Below, piece by piece: positions 24,178-33,282 of a stretch of 64,000 nucleotides of DNA. The translations under genes and the position numbers were made by a program. Within the stretch, counting starts at the first letter, position 1, and each line of letters begins with the position of its first letter. This DNA is from Streptomyces sp. A 4/2 (GTDB lineage Bacteria; Actinomycetota; Actinomycetes; Streptomycetales; Streptomycetaceae). The notes below the pieces were generated by a model. It had not been told where the DNA came from and ran no database searches. It worked only from the letters and a program-made list of their open reading frames with translations. The stretch is taken from positions 124,001 through 188,000 of the forward strand of contig NZ_CALNVW010000034.1 of the NCBI RefSeq assembly GCF_940670765.1, read 5' to 3'.

Positions 24178-26916
24178 GTGGCAAAGACAGCGAAGACCGC
24201 GCAGACAGCACAGGCAGCGCCGAAGCAGACCGCAAGCACCCGCCCCCGCCTGCTCCTGATGGATGGGCATTCTCTGGCGTACCGGGCGTTCTTCGCGCTG
24301 CCCGCGGAGAATTTCACGACCGCGAGCGGTCAGCCGACGAATGCCGTCTACGGTTTCGCGTCGATGCTGGCGAATACGTTGCGTGACGAGGCGCCGACGC
24401 ATTTCGCGGTGGCTTTCGATGTGTCCCGTAAGACGTGGCGTTCGGAGGAGTTCCCGGAGTACAAGGCGAACCGTTCGAAGACGCCGGACGAGTTCAAGGG
24501 GCAGGTCGAGCTGATCGGTGAAGTGCTGGACACGATGCGGGTGGACCGGTTCGCGGTCGAGGGGTTCGAGGCGGACGATGTCATCGCGACGCTGGCCACG
24601 CGTGCCGAGGCGGAGGGTTTCGATGTTCTGATCGTGACGGGTGACCGGGATTCCTTCCAGCTGATCACGGACCGGGTCACGGTGCTGTATCCGACGAAGG
24701 GTGTCTCGGAGCTGACCCGTTTCACGCCGGAGAAGGTCGAGGAGAAGTACGGGCTGACTCCGCAGCAGTATCCGGATTTCGCGGCTCTGCGGGGTGACCC
24801 GTCGGACAATCTGCCGGGGATTCCGGGGGTCGGTGAGAAGACGGCCGCGAAGTGGATCAATCAGTTCGGTTCGTTCGCGGAGCTGGTGGAGCGTGCGGAC
24901 GAGGTGAAGGGGAAGGCCGGGCAGAATTTCCGTGATCATCTGGATGCGGTGCGGCTGAATCGCCGGCTGACCGAGATGGTGCGGGACGTGGAGTTGCCGA
25001 AGGGTCCTGCGGATCTGGAGCGTGTCGCGTACGACCGTGAGGCGCTGGCGGGGGTGCTGGAGGTGCTGGAGATCCGGAACCCGAGCCTGCGGGAGCGGTT
25101 GCTGGCCGTTGATCCGGGCGCGGCGGAGGAGGAGCCGGCGGCTCCGGCGGCCGGGGTGGAGCTGGACGGTTCGGTGTTGGGGTCCGGTGAGCTGGCGCCG
25201 TGGTTGGCCGAGCACGGCGGGCAGCCGCTGGGTGTGGCGACGGTCGAGTCCTGGGCGTTGGGTACGGGCAGTGTCGGTGAGGTCGCGCTGGCGGCTGCGG
25301 GGGGCGCGGCGGCGTGGTTCGATCCGGCGCAGCTGGATGAGGCGGACGAGCGGGCGTTCGCGGCGTGGATCGCGGATGAGGGCGCCGCGAAGGTCATGCA
25401 CGGTGCGAAGAACGCGATGCGGGTGTTCCCCGAGCACGGGTGGAGTGTCGGGGGCGTCACGATGGACACCGCGCTCGCGGCGTATCTGGTGAAGCCGGGT
25501 CGGCGTTCGTTCGCGCTGGAGGCGTTGGCGGTGGAGTATCTGGGCCGGGAGCTGGCTCCGGCTGCTTCGGCGGACGGGCAGCTCGCTTTCGGTTCGGACG
25601 AGCAGGCCGAGGCCGAGGCGCTGATGACGCAGGCGCGTGCGGTGCTCGATCTCGGTGCGGCGTTCGGTGAGCGGCTGCAGGAGGTCGGTGCGGCGGATCT
25701 TCTTCATGAGGTGGAGCTGCCGACGTCGGTGTTGCTCGCCAGGCTGGAGCGTCATGGCATCGCCGCGGACCGGGCTCATCTGGAGGGGATGGAGCGGCAG
25801 TTCGCGGGTGCGGTGCAGCAGGCGGTGAAGGAGGCGCATGCGGCGGTGGGACACGAGTTCAATCTCGGTTCGCCGAAGCAGCTGCAGGAGGTGTTCTTCG
25901 GTGAGCTGGGGCTGCCGAAGACGAAGAAGACGAAGACCGGGTACACGACGGACGCGGACGCGCTGGCGTGGCTTGCCGCGCAGACCGAGCACGATCTGCC
26001 GGTGATCATGTTGCGCCACCGTGAGCAGGCCAAGCTGCGGGTGACGGTCGAGGGTCTGATCAAGATGGTGGCGGCGGACGGCCGTATTCACACGACGTTC
26101 AACCAGACGGTCGCGGCGACCGGCCGGCTGTCGTCCACGGATCCCAATCTGCAGAACATCCCGGTGCGTACGGACGAGGGGCGGGCCATCCGCCGGGGCT
26201 TCGTCGTGGGCGAGGGGTACGAGTCGCTGATGACGGCGGACTACAGCCAGATCGAGTTGCGGGTGATGGCGCATCTGTCTCAGGACGCGGGGCTGATCGA
26301 GGCGTTCGCCTCGGGTGAGGACCTGCACACGACGGTTGCCTCGCAGGTGTTCGGTGTGGAGAAGTCCGCTGTCGACCCGGAGATGCGCCGCAAGATCAAG
26401 GCGATGTCGTACGGGCTGGCGTACGGGCTCTCGGCGTTCGGTCTTTCCCAGCAGTTGAATATCGAGGCGGGTGAGGCGCGTGCGCTGATGGACACGTTCT
26501 TCGAGCGGTTCGGTGGGGTGCGGGACTATCTGCAGCGTGTCGTGGAGGAGGCGCGGGCCACGGGGTACACGGAGACGATGCTGGGGCGCCGCCGTTATCT
26601 GCCGGATCTCAACAGTGACAACCGTCAGCGTCGTGAGATGGCCGAGCGGATGGCGCTCAACGCGCCGATCCAGGGGACGGCGGCGGACATCGTGAAGGTC
26701 GCGATGCTCAAGGTCGACCGGGCGCTGACGGGGGCGGGGCTGGCGTCGCGGATGCTGCTCCAGGTGCATGACGAGATCGTGCTGGAGATCGCTCCGGGCG
26801 AGCGTGAGCGGGTCGAGGAGATCCTTCGCCGGGAGATGGCTGCGGCTGCGCAGTTGCGTGCTCCGCTGGATGTGTCGGTGGGGGTGGGCGCGGACTGGGA
26901 GTCCGCCGCGCACTGA
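24178..26916 (+). CDS. polA: DNA polymerase I
   Basis: 912 residues from GTG 24178 (V-A-K-T-A-K-T-A-Q). Residues about 20-310 form the 5'-3' exonuclease (L-L-L-M-D-G-H-S-L-A-Y-R, D-V-I-A-T-L, T-G-D-R-D-S-F-Q, G-D-P-S-D-N-L-P-G-I-P-G-V-G). The middle exonuclease-like domain has lost the acidic catalytic motifs. The polymerase domain shows R-L-S-S-T-D-P-N-L-Q-N-I-P, motif A D-Y-S-Q-I-E-L-R near residue 688, motif B with K-A-M-S-Y-G-L-A-Y-G, and motif C Q-V-H-D-E-I-V near 865. It fills gaps in repair and Okazaki processing. No Shine-Dalgarno sequence is evident. Codons end mainly in G or T. Confidence 0.96.
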   Translation: MAKTAKTAQTAQAAPKQTASTRPRLLLMDGHSLAYRAFFALPAENFTTASGQPTNAVYGFASMLANTLRDEAPTHFAVAFDVSRKTWRSEEFPEYKANRSKTPDEFKGQVELIGEVLDTMRVDRFAVEGFEADDVIATLATRAEAEGFDVLIVTGDRDSFQLITDRVTVLYPTKGVSELTRFTPEKVEEKYGLTPQQYPDFAALRGDPSDNLPGIPGVGEKTAAKWINQFGSFAELVERADEVKGKAGQNFRDHLDAVRLNRRLTEMVRDVELPKGPADLERVAYDREALAGVLEVLEIRNPSLRERLLAVDPGAAEEEPAAPAAGVELDGSVLGSGELAPWLAEHGGQPLGVATVESWALGTGSVGEVALAAAGGAAAWFDPAQLDEADERAFAAWIADEGAAKVMHGAKNAMRVFPEHGWSVGGVTMDTALAAYLVKPGRRSFALEALAVEYLGRELAPAASADGQLAFGSDEQAEAEALMTQARAVLDLGAAFGERLQEVGAADLLHEVELPTSVLLARLERHGIAADRAHLEGMERQFAGAVQQAVKEAHAAVGHEFNLGSPKQLQEVFFGELGLPKTKKTKTGYTTDADALAWLAAQTEHDLPVIMLRHREQAKLRVTVEGLIKMVAADGRIHTTFNQTVAATGRLSSTDPNLQNIPVRTDEGRAIRRGFVVGEGYESLMTADYSQIELRVMAHLSQDAGLIEAFASGEDLHTTVASQVFGVEKSAVDPEMRRKIKAMSYGLAYGLSAFGLSQQLNIEAGEARALMDTFFERFGGVRDYLQRVVEEARATGYTETMLGRRRYLPDLNSDNRQRREMAERMALNAPIQGTAADIVKVAMLKVDRALTGAGLASRMLLQVHDEIVLEIAPGERERVEEILRREMAAAAQLRAPLDVSVGVGADWESAAH

Positions 26917-27128
26917 GCGGGCCGGGGCGCTGACCGGCGGAGCAGGGGGGGCCGGTCGGGGTGGCGGGTGTTCGGGTCGTCCGGAGGTGTCCGGGTTGTG
27001 TGGGGTCCGAAGCTGAAGAATCGGTGAATAGCGGTCAGGGACCGGTGTTGTGGCGCCGGGAGTTGTCGTAGTGTCACCGGAGTCCTGCGCCGGGGAGCGC
27101 GACGAGCAGTCCAGGGGAGGGCCCGTAC

Positions 27129-28361
27129 ATGGCACCGCATTTCAGCAGTCGGCTGCGCAAGGGGGCGACCGCGACCACGATGGCCGCGCTGGCGGTGGCG
27201 GCGATGACCGCCTCGCAGGCGCCGGGCGCGGTGGGCAGTCCGGGCGATCAGCCCCTGGGCAACCGGCAGGCTGCTGACGCGACGCCACCTGCCGGTACCC
27301 CGGTGAGCGGCGACTCGCCGTATTTCACGGACCTTCCGCCGCTGGTCACCCCGGAGACCACGACGCCTCCGGTGAACACCCCCGCCGGGGCGGCCGAGGC
27401 GGGCATACCGGCTTCGGTGCTGGCCGCGTACAAGAAGGCGGAGCAGACCGTCGCGGGTACCGATCCGTCCTGTCATCTGCCGTGGCAGCTGCTCGCGGCG
27501 ATCGGCAAGGTCGAGTCGGGTCAGGCGCGTGGTGGCCGGGTGGACGCCGGGGGCACCACGCTCTCGCCGATCCTGGGTCCGGTGCTCAACGGCGCGGGCT
27601 TCGCCAATATCCCCGACACCGACCACGGGCAGTACGACGGGGACTCGGAGCACGACCGTGCGGTCGGCCCGATGCAGTTCATCCCCTCGACCTGGGCCGT
27701 CTGGGGGCAGGACGGGAACGGCGACGGGAAGAAGGACCCCAACAACATCTTCGACGCGTCGCTCGCCACCGGCCGGTATCTCTGCGCCGACAGCCGTGAT
27801 CTGGCGGTGAAGCACGATCTCGACCAGTCGATCCTCGGCTACAACCACTCGCAGGAGTACCTGAGTACGGTCCTGTCCTGGTTCGAGTTCTACAAGAAGG
27901 GCAGCCACGGTGTCCCGGACGGCACGGGAGTGCTGCCGGCCGGTACCGGCCCCGACGGCGAGGGGTTCGGTACGGGGGGCAACGGCTCGCACCCCGGTGG
28001 TGGTCCGGCGGGTTCCACCTCGTCCCCGAGTCCGTCCGCGAAGCCGAAGCCGAAGCCGACGAAGACCGGTGAGGGGACGATTTCCCCGCACCCCACCCCG
28101 AGCGGCAGCGGGAAGCCCTCGCCGCACCCGTCCGGCAGCGGTTCGCCGTCCCCGTCGCCCTCACCGAGCGGTTCCGGCTGCCCGTCGCCCTCGCCGTCCC
28201 CCTCGGACAGTGCGAGCCCGACACCTTCGCCCTCTCCCTCGGACTCGGCGAGCCCCACGCCGACACCGACGCCCAGTCCTTCGGGCAGTGCCGGCGGCTC
28301 GCCGTCGCCCTCGCCCTCACCGAGCGGGAGCGGCAGCCCGGAACCCTGCTCCGCCGGGTAA
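27129..28361 (+). CDS. Secreted lytic transglycosylase (SLT/MltB-like) with P/S/G-rich tail
   Basis: 410 residues, GGAGGG before ATG 27129. An N-terminal signal peptide with Ala-rich core is followed by a transglycosylase domain: W-Q-L-L-A-A-I-G-K-V-E-S-G (catalytic Glu), A-V-G-P-M-Q-F-I-P-S-T-W, D-G-N-G-D-G-K-K-D-P-N-N-I-F-D-A and the later L-G-Y-N-H-S-Q-E-Y. It cleaves peptidoglycan, leaving anhydro-muramyl ends. From about residue 290 to the end is a repetitive Pro-Ser-Gly tail, likely a cell-wall-spanning or flexible extension, with no anchoring domain. A strong terminator follows. Confidence 0.88.
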   Translation: MAPHFSSRLRKGATATTMAALAVAAMTASQAPGAVGSPGDQPLGNRQAADATPPAGTPVSGDSPYFTDLPPLVTPETTTPPVNTPAGAAEAGIPASVLAAYKKAEQTVAGTDPSCHLPWQLLAAIGKVESGQARGGRVDAGGTTLSPILGPVLNGAGFANIPDTDHGQYDGDSEHDRAVGPMQFIPSTWAVWGQDGNGDGKKDPNNIFDASLATGRYLCADSRDLAVKHDLDQSILGYNHSQEYLSTVLSWFEFYKKGSHGVPDGTGVLPAGTGPDGEGFGTGGNGSHPGGGPAGSTSSPSPSAKPKPKPTKTGEGTISPHPTPSGSGKPSPHPSGSGSPSPSPSPSGSGCPSPSPSPSDSASPTPSPSPSDSASPTPTPTPSPSGSAGGSPSPSPSPSGSGSPEPCSAG

Positions 28362-28385
28362 CAGCCCGGCTGGACACCTGACCCG

Positions 28386-28421
28386 GCCCGGCCGGACACC
28401 CGACGCGGTGTCCGGCCGGGC
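28386..28421 (+). terminator. Terminator after the lytic transglycosylase gene
   Basis: Perfect 15-bp stem (28386-28400 with 28407-28421) and 6-nt loop, 25 bp after the stop codon. Confidence 0.75.
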
Positions 28422-28578
28422 TTCGCCATGTCCTGACACGGGTGTTGCGTGCCGGCGCGCAGGTGCCGTCCGGCGGCCCGGTGCGATGTCTTCTCGGTAC
28501 GACGTGTTCTCATCTCGCGGCTGCGTTGCTACGGTGCCCCATCCCTGACGCTGTATCAGATTCTCCAGGAGGCCGAGT

Positions 28579-28716
28579 ATGCGCGCCCTCATCGCCGCCG
28601 CCATCGGGCTGGCAGTGGCCTTCGCCCTCGTCCTCACCATCTCGGCTGTCGGTTCGCCCACCGGCAAGACCTCGCCCAAACCCCTGCTCACCACCGTCCC
28701 CGGTCCCAAGAAGTAG
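28579..28716 (+). CDS. Small membrane/secreted protein, 45 aa (SPW_0924-like)
   Basis: 45 residues; a near-perfect AGGAGG lies 7 nt before ATG 28579. The sequence starts M-R-A-L-I-A-A-A-I-G-L-A-V-A-F-A-L-V-L-T, a single hydrophobic helix, then a short polar Lys/Pro-rich tail. I recall small Streptomyces proteins of this form annotated as SPW_0924 family; function unknown. Its stop overlaps the GGAGG ribosome binding site of the next gene, 13 bp before that start, so the two form an operon. This suggests a small membrane partner of the DUF3068 protein. Confidence 0.75.
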   Translation: MRALIAAAIGLAVAFALVLTISAVGSPTGKTSPKPLLTTVPGPKK

Positions 28717-28729
28717 GAGGACGACGGTC

Positions 28730-29728
28730 ATGCGTCGTAAAGCCAGTCTGGTGCTGCTCGCGTTCGCGGTCTTCTGCGCCGCCATGTCCCCGCTGCTGCG
28801 CTGGTACGCGTTCCCCCGGCTGGCCAAGATCCCGGCCAACCAGTACCAGGAGGAGGTGCTCCAGGCGAAGCCCGCGACCCTCATCGACTACGGCACGATG
28901 CAGGCCAAGAAGGTCCCCGAGGTCACGATCGTGCAGACGCTCAAGGGCAACGTGGAGGAGTCCGACCGGATCGAGCAGAGCGCCGGACGCGATGTCGTCG
29001 TCTGGGACACGCTGTCGTACATCGCCGGGCCCGACGGGAAAATGGTCTCGGAGATCCCCGAGCGCTACATCTTCGACGCGCACAGCCAGGCACCGGTGCA
29101 CGCGACCGGCGAGATGGTCGACGGCGACCCAGTCATCCGTACGGGCATCGAGTACAAGTGGCCCTTCCTGACCCAGAAGCGCGACTACGAGTACTTCGAC
29201 GCGCAGTCCCGGACGTCCGCCCCGATCCACTACAAGGGCACCGTGAAGTTCCACGGCCTCGACGTCTACTACTTCGAGCAGACGGTCCCGTGGACCAAGG
29301 TTCCGCTGCCCAAGAAGATGCCCGTCAAGGGCATCACCGCGGAGTCCGTGGCGAAGACGGGTACCACCCGCTGGTACACCACGAAGCGGATGTTCTGGGT
29401 CGACCCGGTCACCGGCGCCCCCGTCAACGGTGAGGAGCTCCACAAGGAGGAGCTGCGCGGCGGGACCCTGCTGGGGGGCCGGGCGAAGGTCACCGTGTTC
29501 GCCGGTGATGTGAAGATGCGCCCGGACTACGTCGACGCCACGGTCGCCCTGGTCAAGTCCAACCGCCTGCTGGTGCTGCTGCTGACCTCCTACCTCCCCT
29601 GGGGGTTCCTGGGCCTGGGGATCTGCCTGCTGGCGCTCGCGCTGCTCCTGGAGGCCCGCAGCCGCAGGCCCGGGGATCCGGACCCGTCCGGGTCGCACCT
29701 CCCGGACCCCGTGCCGGTCAACGCGTGA
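28730..29728 (+). CDS. DUF3068 / PorA-family membrane protein
   Basis: 332 residues, GGAGG 9 nt before ATG 28730. One transmembrane helix lies at residues about 6-25 and another near 285-307, with a large extracytoplasmic domain between. That domain has the DUF3068 pattern (D-V-V-V-W-D-T, Y-I-F-D-A-H-S, Y-K-W-P-F-L-T-Q-K-R-D-Y) and the product is often labelled porin PorA family. The C-terminal tail is Pro/Asp-rich and cytoplasmic. Role unknown; conserved in mycelial and mycolate actinobacteria. It is co-transcribed with the 45-aa gene and ends 4 bp from the convergent hrpB stop. Confidence 0.82.
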   Translation: MRRKASLVLLAFAVFCAAMSPLLRWYAFPRLAKIPANQYQEEVLQAKPATLIDYGTMQAKKVPEVTIVQTLKGNVEESDRIEQSAGRDVVVWDTLSYIAGPDGKMVSEIPERYIFDAHSQAPVHATGEMVDGDPVIRTGIEYKWPFLTQKRDYEYFDAQSRTSAPIHYKGTVKFHGLDVYYFEQTVPWTKVPLPKKMPVKGITAESVAKTGTTRWYTTKRMFWVDPVTGAPVNGEELHKEELRGGTLLGGRAKVTVFAGDVKMRPDYVDATVALVKSNRLLVLLLTSYLPWGFLGLGICLLALALLLEARSRRPGDPDPSGSHLPDPVPVNA

Positions 29729-29732
29729 AGGG

Positions 29733-32261
29733 TTACCGACTCCCGTTCTGGCGGGCCTTCGTGTACCGCGTGGGCTCCGCCGCCGAAGGGTCCTCCGGCC
29801 AGGGGTGGCGCGGGTAGCGCCCGCGCAGCTCCGCCCGTACGGACCGGTACCCCTCGCGCCAGAACGACGCCAGGTCCGCGGTCACGGCGGCGGGCCGCCC
29901 GGCCGGGGACAGCAGATGCACCAGCACCGGCACCCCTGCGACGGCCGGGGTCTCGGCGAGACCGAACATCTCCTGGAGCTTCACCGCGAGCACCGGCTGC
30001 GCGCCCCCGTAGTCGAGCCGGATCCGTGACCCGCTCGGCACCTCGTACCGCTCGGGCGCCAGCTCGTCCAGCCGCGCCGCCTCACCGGTCGCCCAGGGCA
30101 GCAGCCGGTCGAGTGCCTGTCCGGCGTCGATCCGCGCCAGATCCGCTCTCCGCCGTGCCCTGGACAGTTCGGGTTCCAGCCAGGCGTCGGGGTGCCCGGC
30201 GAGGGCCTCGTCCGAGACGTCCGGCCAGCCCCGGCCCACTTCCCGGTGCAGAAAGGCCAGCCGCTGCCGCAGTTCCCGCGCGTGGGGCGACCACCGCAGC
30301 AGCCCGAGCCCCTCGCGGCGCAGCCCGTCGAGGAGCGCCTCCCGTACGAGAGCGGGCTCCGGGCTCTTCAGCGCTCTCGCCGCCAGTTCGACGGCGCCCA
30401 GCCGCTCCACCCGCCGCGCCAGCACGTCGCCGCTCTCCCAGCGGACCTCCTCGTCCGTGCCGAGCAGGTGCCCGGCGGCCAGCCGTGCGGTGTCCTCGTC
30501 GATCACGGCCGCCAGCCGCACCCGTGCGGAGGCGGCGGTCGCGGGCCGGTCGGCGACCGCGACGGCCAGCCACGGTGAGCCGCGCAGCCGCGACCCGGCC
30601 GCCGTCTCGGCCCCCGTTCCCGACGCCATCAGGAACACGCCCTCGGACCGGGCCCGCGCCACCCGCTCGGGGAAGGCCAGCGCGGCGACCAGCCCCGCCA
30701 CGGCGTCGTCGCCTGCGGCGGGTGCCCGGCCGCCCCGGCCCGTACCGCCGCCGTCCACCCCCGAAGCCAGCCTGCGGGCCTCCTGACGCCAGCGGCCCGC
30801 GTAGCTGTCGCCGCCCGCGCGCGCGGTGCGCCAGGCGGCGGCCAGGTCGTCCCCGTACTCCCGAGGCGGCTCCTCGCTGAGCAGTGCCACCACCTCCGCG
30901 GCCCGGCGGGCTCCGACCTCGCGTGCGCCGTCGACGAGCGCCCGCGCGAGCCGGGGGTGCAGTCCCAGCCGGGCCATCCGTACGCCCCGTCCGGTGGCCC
31001 GGCCGTCCGCGTCCACGGCGCCGATCGCGGCGAGTACCTCCCGGGCCGCGGCCATCGCCCCGGCCGGCGGCGGGTCGAGCAGTGCCAGGCCGGCAGCCGA
31101 CGGGTCGCCCCAGCAGGCCGCCTGGAGTGCGAAGGCGGCCAGGTCGGCGACCTTGATCTCGGGGGAGGGGAAGCGGGCGAGCCGGGTGTTCTCGGCCTCC
31201 GTCCAGCAGCGGTAGACGGTGCCGGGGGCCTCCCGCCCGGCCCGGCCCGCGCGCTGGCGGGACGCGGCCTGCGAAGCCCGTACGGTCGTGAGGGCGCTCA
31301 GCCCGCGCGCGTGGTCGGTGCGCGGCTCCCGGGCCAGCCCGGCGTCGACCACCACCCGTACCCCCGGCACGGTCAGCGACGACTCGGCCACCGATGTCGC
31401 GAGGACCACCCGCCGGCTGTCCGAACCCGCGAGTACCGCGTCCTGAACGGCGGCCGGAGCCCGCCCGTGCACCTGGAGGACATCCACCCCCAGGCCGCCC
31501 AACTGCCCGGCCACCCTGGTGATTTCACCGACCCCGGGCAGGAAACAGAGCACGTCCCCGGTCCGCTCGGCCAGCGCCCGCCGGACGACCGAGGCGACAT
31601 GCGTCAGCAGTGCGGGGTCGACCCGCATCCCGTGCGGCGGGCGCACCGGCCGGGCCGGCGGCGCCCACACCGTCTCCACCGGGTACGCCACGCCCCGGGC
31701 CTCCACCACCGGCGCGTCCCCGAGCAGCCGCGCCCACCCCTGCGCGTCCGTCGTCGCGGAGGCGGCGACCAGCCGCAGCTCGGGCCGGAGCGCCGCCCGT
31801 ACGTCCAGCAGGAAGGCGGCGACGGTGTCCGCGTCGAGATGGCGTTCGTGGCACTCGTCGAGCATCACCACATCGACCCCGGCCAGCTCCTGGTCGCGCT
31901 GGAGGCGCTGCAGCAGGACACCGGTCGTGACGACCTCCACCACCGTGCCGGGGCCCGCCACCCGCTCCCCGCGCACGGTGAATCCCACCCGGCCGCCGAC
32001 GGACTCGCCGAGCAGCCAGGCCATCCGGCGGGCCGCCGCGCGTGCGGCGATGCGCCGGGGTTCCGCGACGACCACCTTCCGCACCGGACCGCGCCCGGCT
32101 CCGTCCCCGACGAGACCGGCGAGCACCAGGGGGACGAGGGTGGTCTTGCCGGTGCCGGGCGGCGCGCAGAGCACGGCGGTCCCGTGCGCGTCGAGTGCCC
32201 GCTCCAGGGCGGGCACGGCGGTACGGACGGGGAGCACGTCGAGCGCGCCGGTACGGATCAC
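29733..32261 (-). CDS. hrpB: ATP-dependent helicase HrpB
   Basis: 842 residues from GTG 32261. DEAH-type motor: Walker A A-P-P-G-T-G-K-T at 33-40, D-E-C-H-E-R near 135-140, S-A-T in motif III, then S-V-A-E-S-S-L-T-V-P and Q-R-A-G-R-A-G-R (motif VI). A helicase-associated domain and the HrpB C-terminal domain follow, with L-Y-D-G-type residues replaced by L-D-Y-G-G-A-Q-P-V-L-A-V-K-L-Q-E-M-F-G. Members unwind RNA or RNA-DNA; the bacterial role is poorly defined. The gene is alone on its strand. Confidence 0.94.
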   Translation of the reverse strand: MIRTGALDVLPVRTAVPALERALDAHGTAVLCAPPGTGKTTLVPLVLAGLVGDGAGRGPVRKVVVAEPRRIAARAAARRMAWLLGESVGGRVGFTVRGERVAGPGTVVEVVTTGVLLQRLQRDQELAGVDVVMLDECHERHLDADTVAAFLLDVRAALRPELRLVAASATTDAQGWARLLGDAPVVEARGVAYPVETVWAPPARPVRPPHGMRVDPALLTHVASVVRRALAERTGDVLCFLPGVGEITRVAGQLGGLGVDVLQVHGRAPAAVQDAVLAGSDSRRVVLATSVAESSLTVPGVRVVVDAGLAREPRTDHARGLSALTTVRASQAASRQRAGRAGREAPGTVYRCWTEAENTRLARFPSPEIKVADLAAFALQAACWGDPSAAGLALLDPPPAGAMAAAREVLAAIGAVDADGRATGRGVRMARLGLHPRLARALVDGAREVGARRAAEVVALLSEEPPREYGDDLAAAWRTARAGGDSYAGRWRQEARRLASGVDGGGTGRGGRAPAAGDDAVAGLVAALAFPERVARARSEGVFLMASGTGAETAAGSRLRGSPWLAVAVADRPATAASARVRLAAVIDEDTARLAAGHLLGTDEEVRWESGDVLARRVERLGAVELAARALKSPEPALVREALLDGLRREGLGLLRWSPHARELRQRLAFLHREVGRGWPDVSDEALAGHPDAWLEPELSRARRRADLARIDAGQALDRLLPWATGEAARLDELAPERYEVPSGSRIRLDYGGAQPVLAVKLQEMFGLAETPAVAGVPVLVHLLSPAGRPAAVTADLASFWREGYRSVRAELRGRYPRHPWPEDPSAAEPTRYTKARQNGSR

Positions 32262-32275
32262 CCGCCCAGTCTCGT

Positions 32276-32342
32276 ACGCCGCGGGCTCAGTCCCGTACGC
32301 CGCCGGGACGGTCCGTCACGCCGCGGGCTCAGTCCCGTACGC
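32276..32342. repeat. 25-bp direct repeat pair at the 3' end of a methyltransferase gene
   Basis: Identical 25-bp sequences at 32276-32300 and 32318-32342, separated by 17 bp. The second copy contains the stop codon (32329-32331) and last codons of the methyltransferase gene, so the first copy repeats the gene end in the spacer. It looks like a small local duplication. Confidence 0.7.
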
Positions 32343-33150
32343 AGACGAAGATCGCGGACCCCGGGATCAGCTTGCCGCGCAGCGGGGACCAGCCGCCCCA
32401 CTCCGAGGTGTTCCAGGCCGGCCACTCCGGCTCGACCAGGTCGACCAGCCGGAAGCCGCCCGCCACCACGTCCCGCACCCGGTCACCGACGGTGCGGTGG
32501 TGCTCGACGTACACCGCGTCGCCCTTCTCGTCCTCCTCGACGTACGGAGTGCGGTCGAAGTAGGAGGCGGCGACGGTCAGGCCCTCGGGCCCCGGCTCGT
32601 CGGGGAACGCCCAGCGGATCGGGTGCGTGACGGAGAAGATCCAGCGCCCGCCGGGCCGCAGCACCCGCCGCACCTCGCGGAAGACCTTCACCGGGTCCGC
32701 GACGAAGGGGACCGCGCCGTACGCGGAACAGGCCAGGTCGAAGGAGCCGTCGCGGAAGGGGAGGACCGACGCGTCGGCCGCGACCAGCGGCACGCTCGCG
32801 CCGCCGGGGTTGTGCTCGGCGATCCGCAGCGCGTGCTGGAGCTGGCGGTGCGAGACGTCGAGTGCCACCGGGTGCGCGCCCTGCGCGGCCAGCCAGCGCG
32901 AACACTGCGCGGCGCCCGCGCCGATCTCCAGGACGTCGAGTCCCTTCAGCTCCTCGGCGGGGCCGAGCAGCTCGGCCTCGACCTCGTCGAGGCCCTCGGG
33001 CCCCCAGACGAAACGGTCGTCGCCGAGGAACGAGCCGTGCTCGGTCTGGTACTCGTCGGCGTTCCGGTCCCACCAGCCACGGTTGGCACGGCTGCTCTCG
33101 GTGTCCCCGGCGTCACGACGTGTCGCCTCGGGCTCGTACTCTTCGCTCAT
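32329..33150 (-). CDS. Class I SAM-dependent methyltransferase
   Basis: 273 residues from ATG 33150. Motif I is V-L-E-I-G-A-G-A-A-Q-C-S near residue 90, motif II region L-V-A-A-D-A-S-V-L-P-F, and motif post-II L-R-P-G-G-R-W-I-F-S. This is a Methyltransf_11 type fold. The N-terminal R-G-W-W-D-R-N-A-D-E-Y is typical of a group found next to rpsA in Streptomyces. The substrate is unknown. It is divergent from rpsA, and the two promoters share about 380 bp. Confidence 0.85.
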   Translation of the reverse strand: MSEEYEPEATRRDAGDTESSRANRGWWDRNADEYQTEHGSFLGDDRFVWGPEGLDEVEAELLGPAEELKGLDVLEIGAGAAQCSRWLAAQGAHPVALDVSHRQLQHALRIAEHNPGGASVPLVAADASVLPFRDGSFDLACSAYGAVPFVADPVKVFREVRRVLRPGGRWIFSVTHPIRWAFPDEPGPEGLTVAASYFDRTPYVEEDEKGDAVYVEHHRTVGDRVRDVVAGGFRLVDLVEPEWPAWNTSEWGGWSPLRGKLIPGSAIFVCVRD

Positions 33151-33282
33151 CGTGCCTGTCTGTATCGTCGGGACCAACGGGATGCGTCGCTGGTGGAACG
33201 GTGTCCGGGGCCGATCCGGCCCCGTGCGGCCGAAGTTGTGCCGGGAATGGGGCGTTCCGCCCCGGGTGTGCGCCTTCGCGCA

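Noticed and set aside
26917..27128. Possible ydaO (c-di-AMP) riboswitch before the lytic transglycosylase
   Set aside because: Such leaders are common for Streptomyces cell-wall hydrolases, but the conserved ydaO core blocks are not visible here.
24151..27135. 994-aa open frame on the minus strand opposite polA
   Set aside because: Arg/Leu/His-rich shadow of polA codons with no domain pattern.
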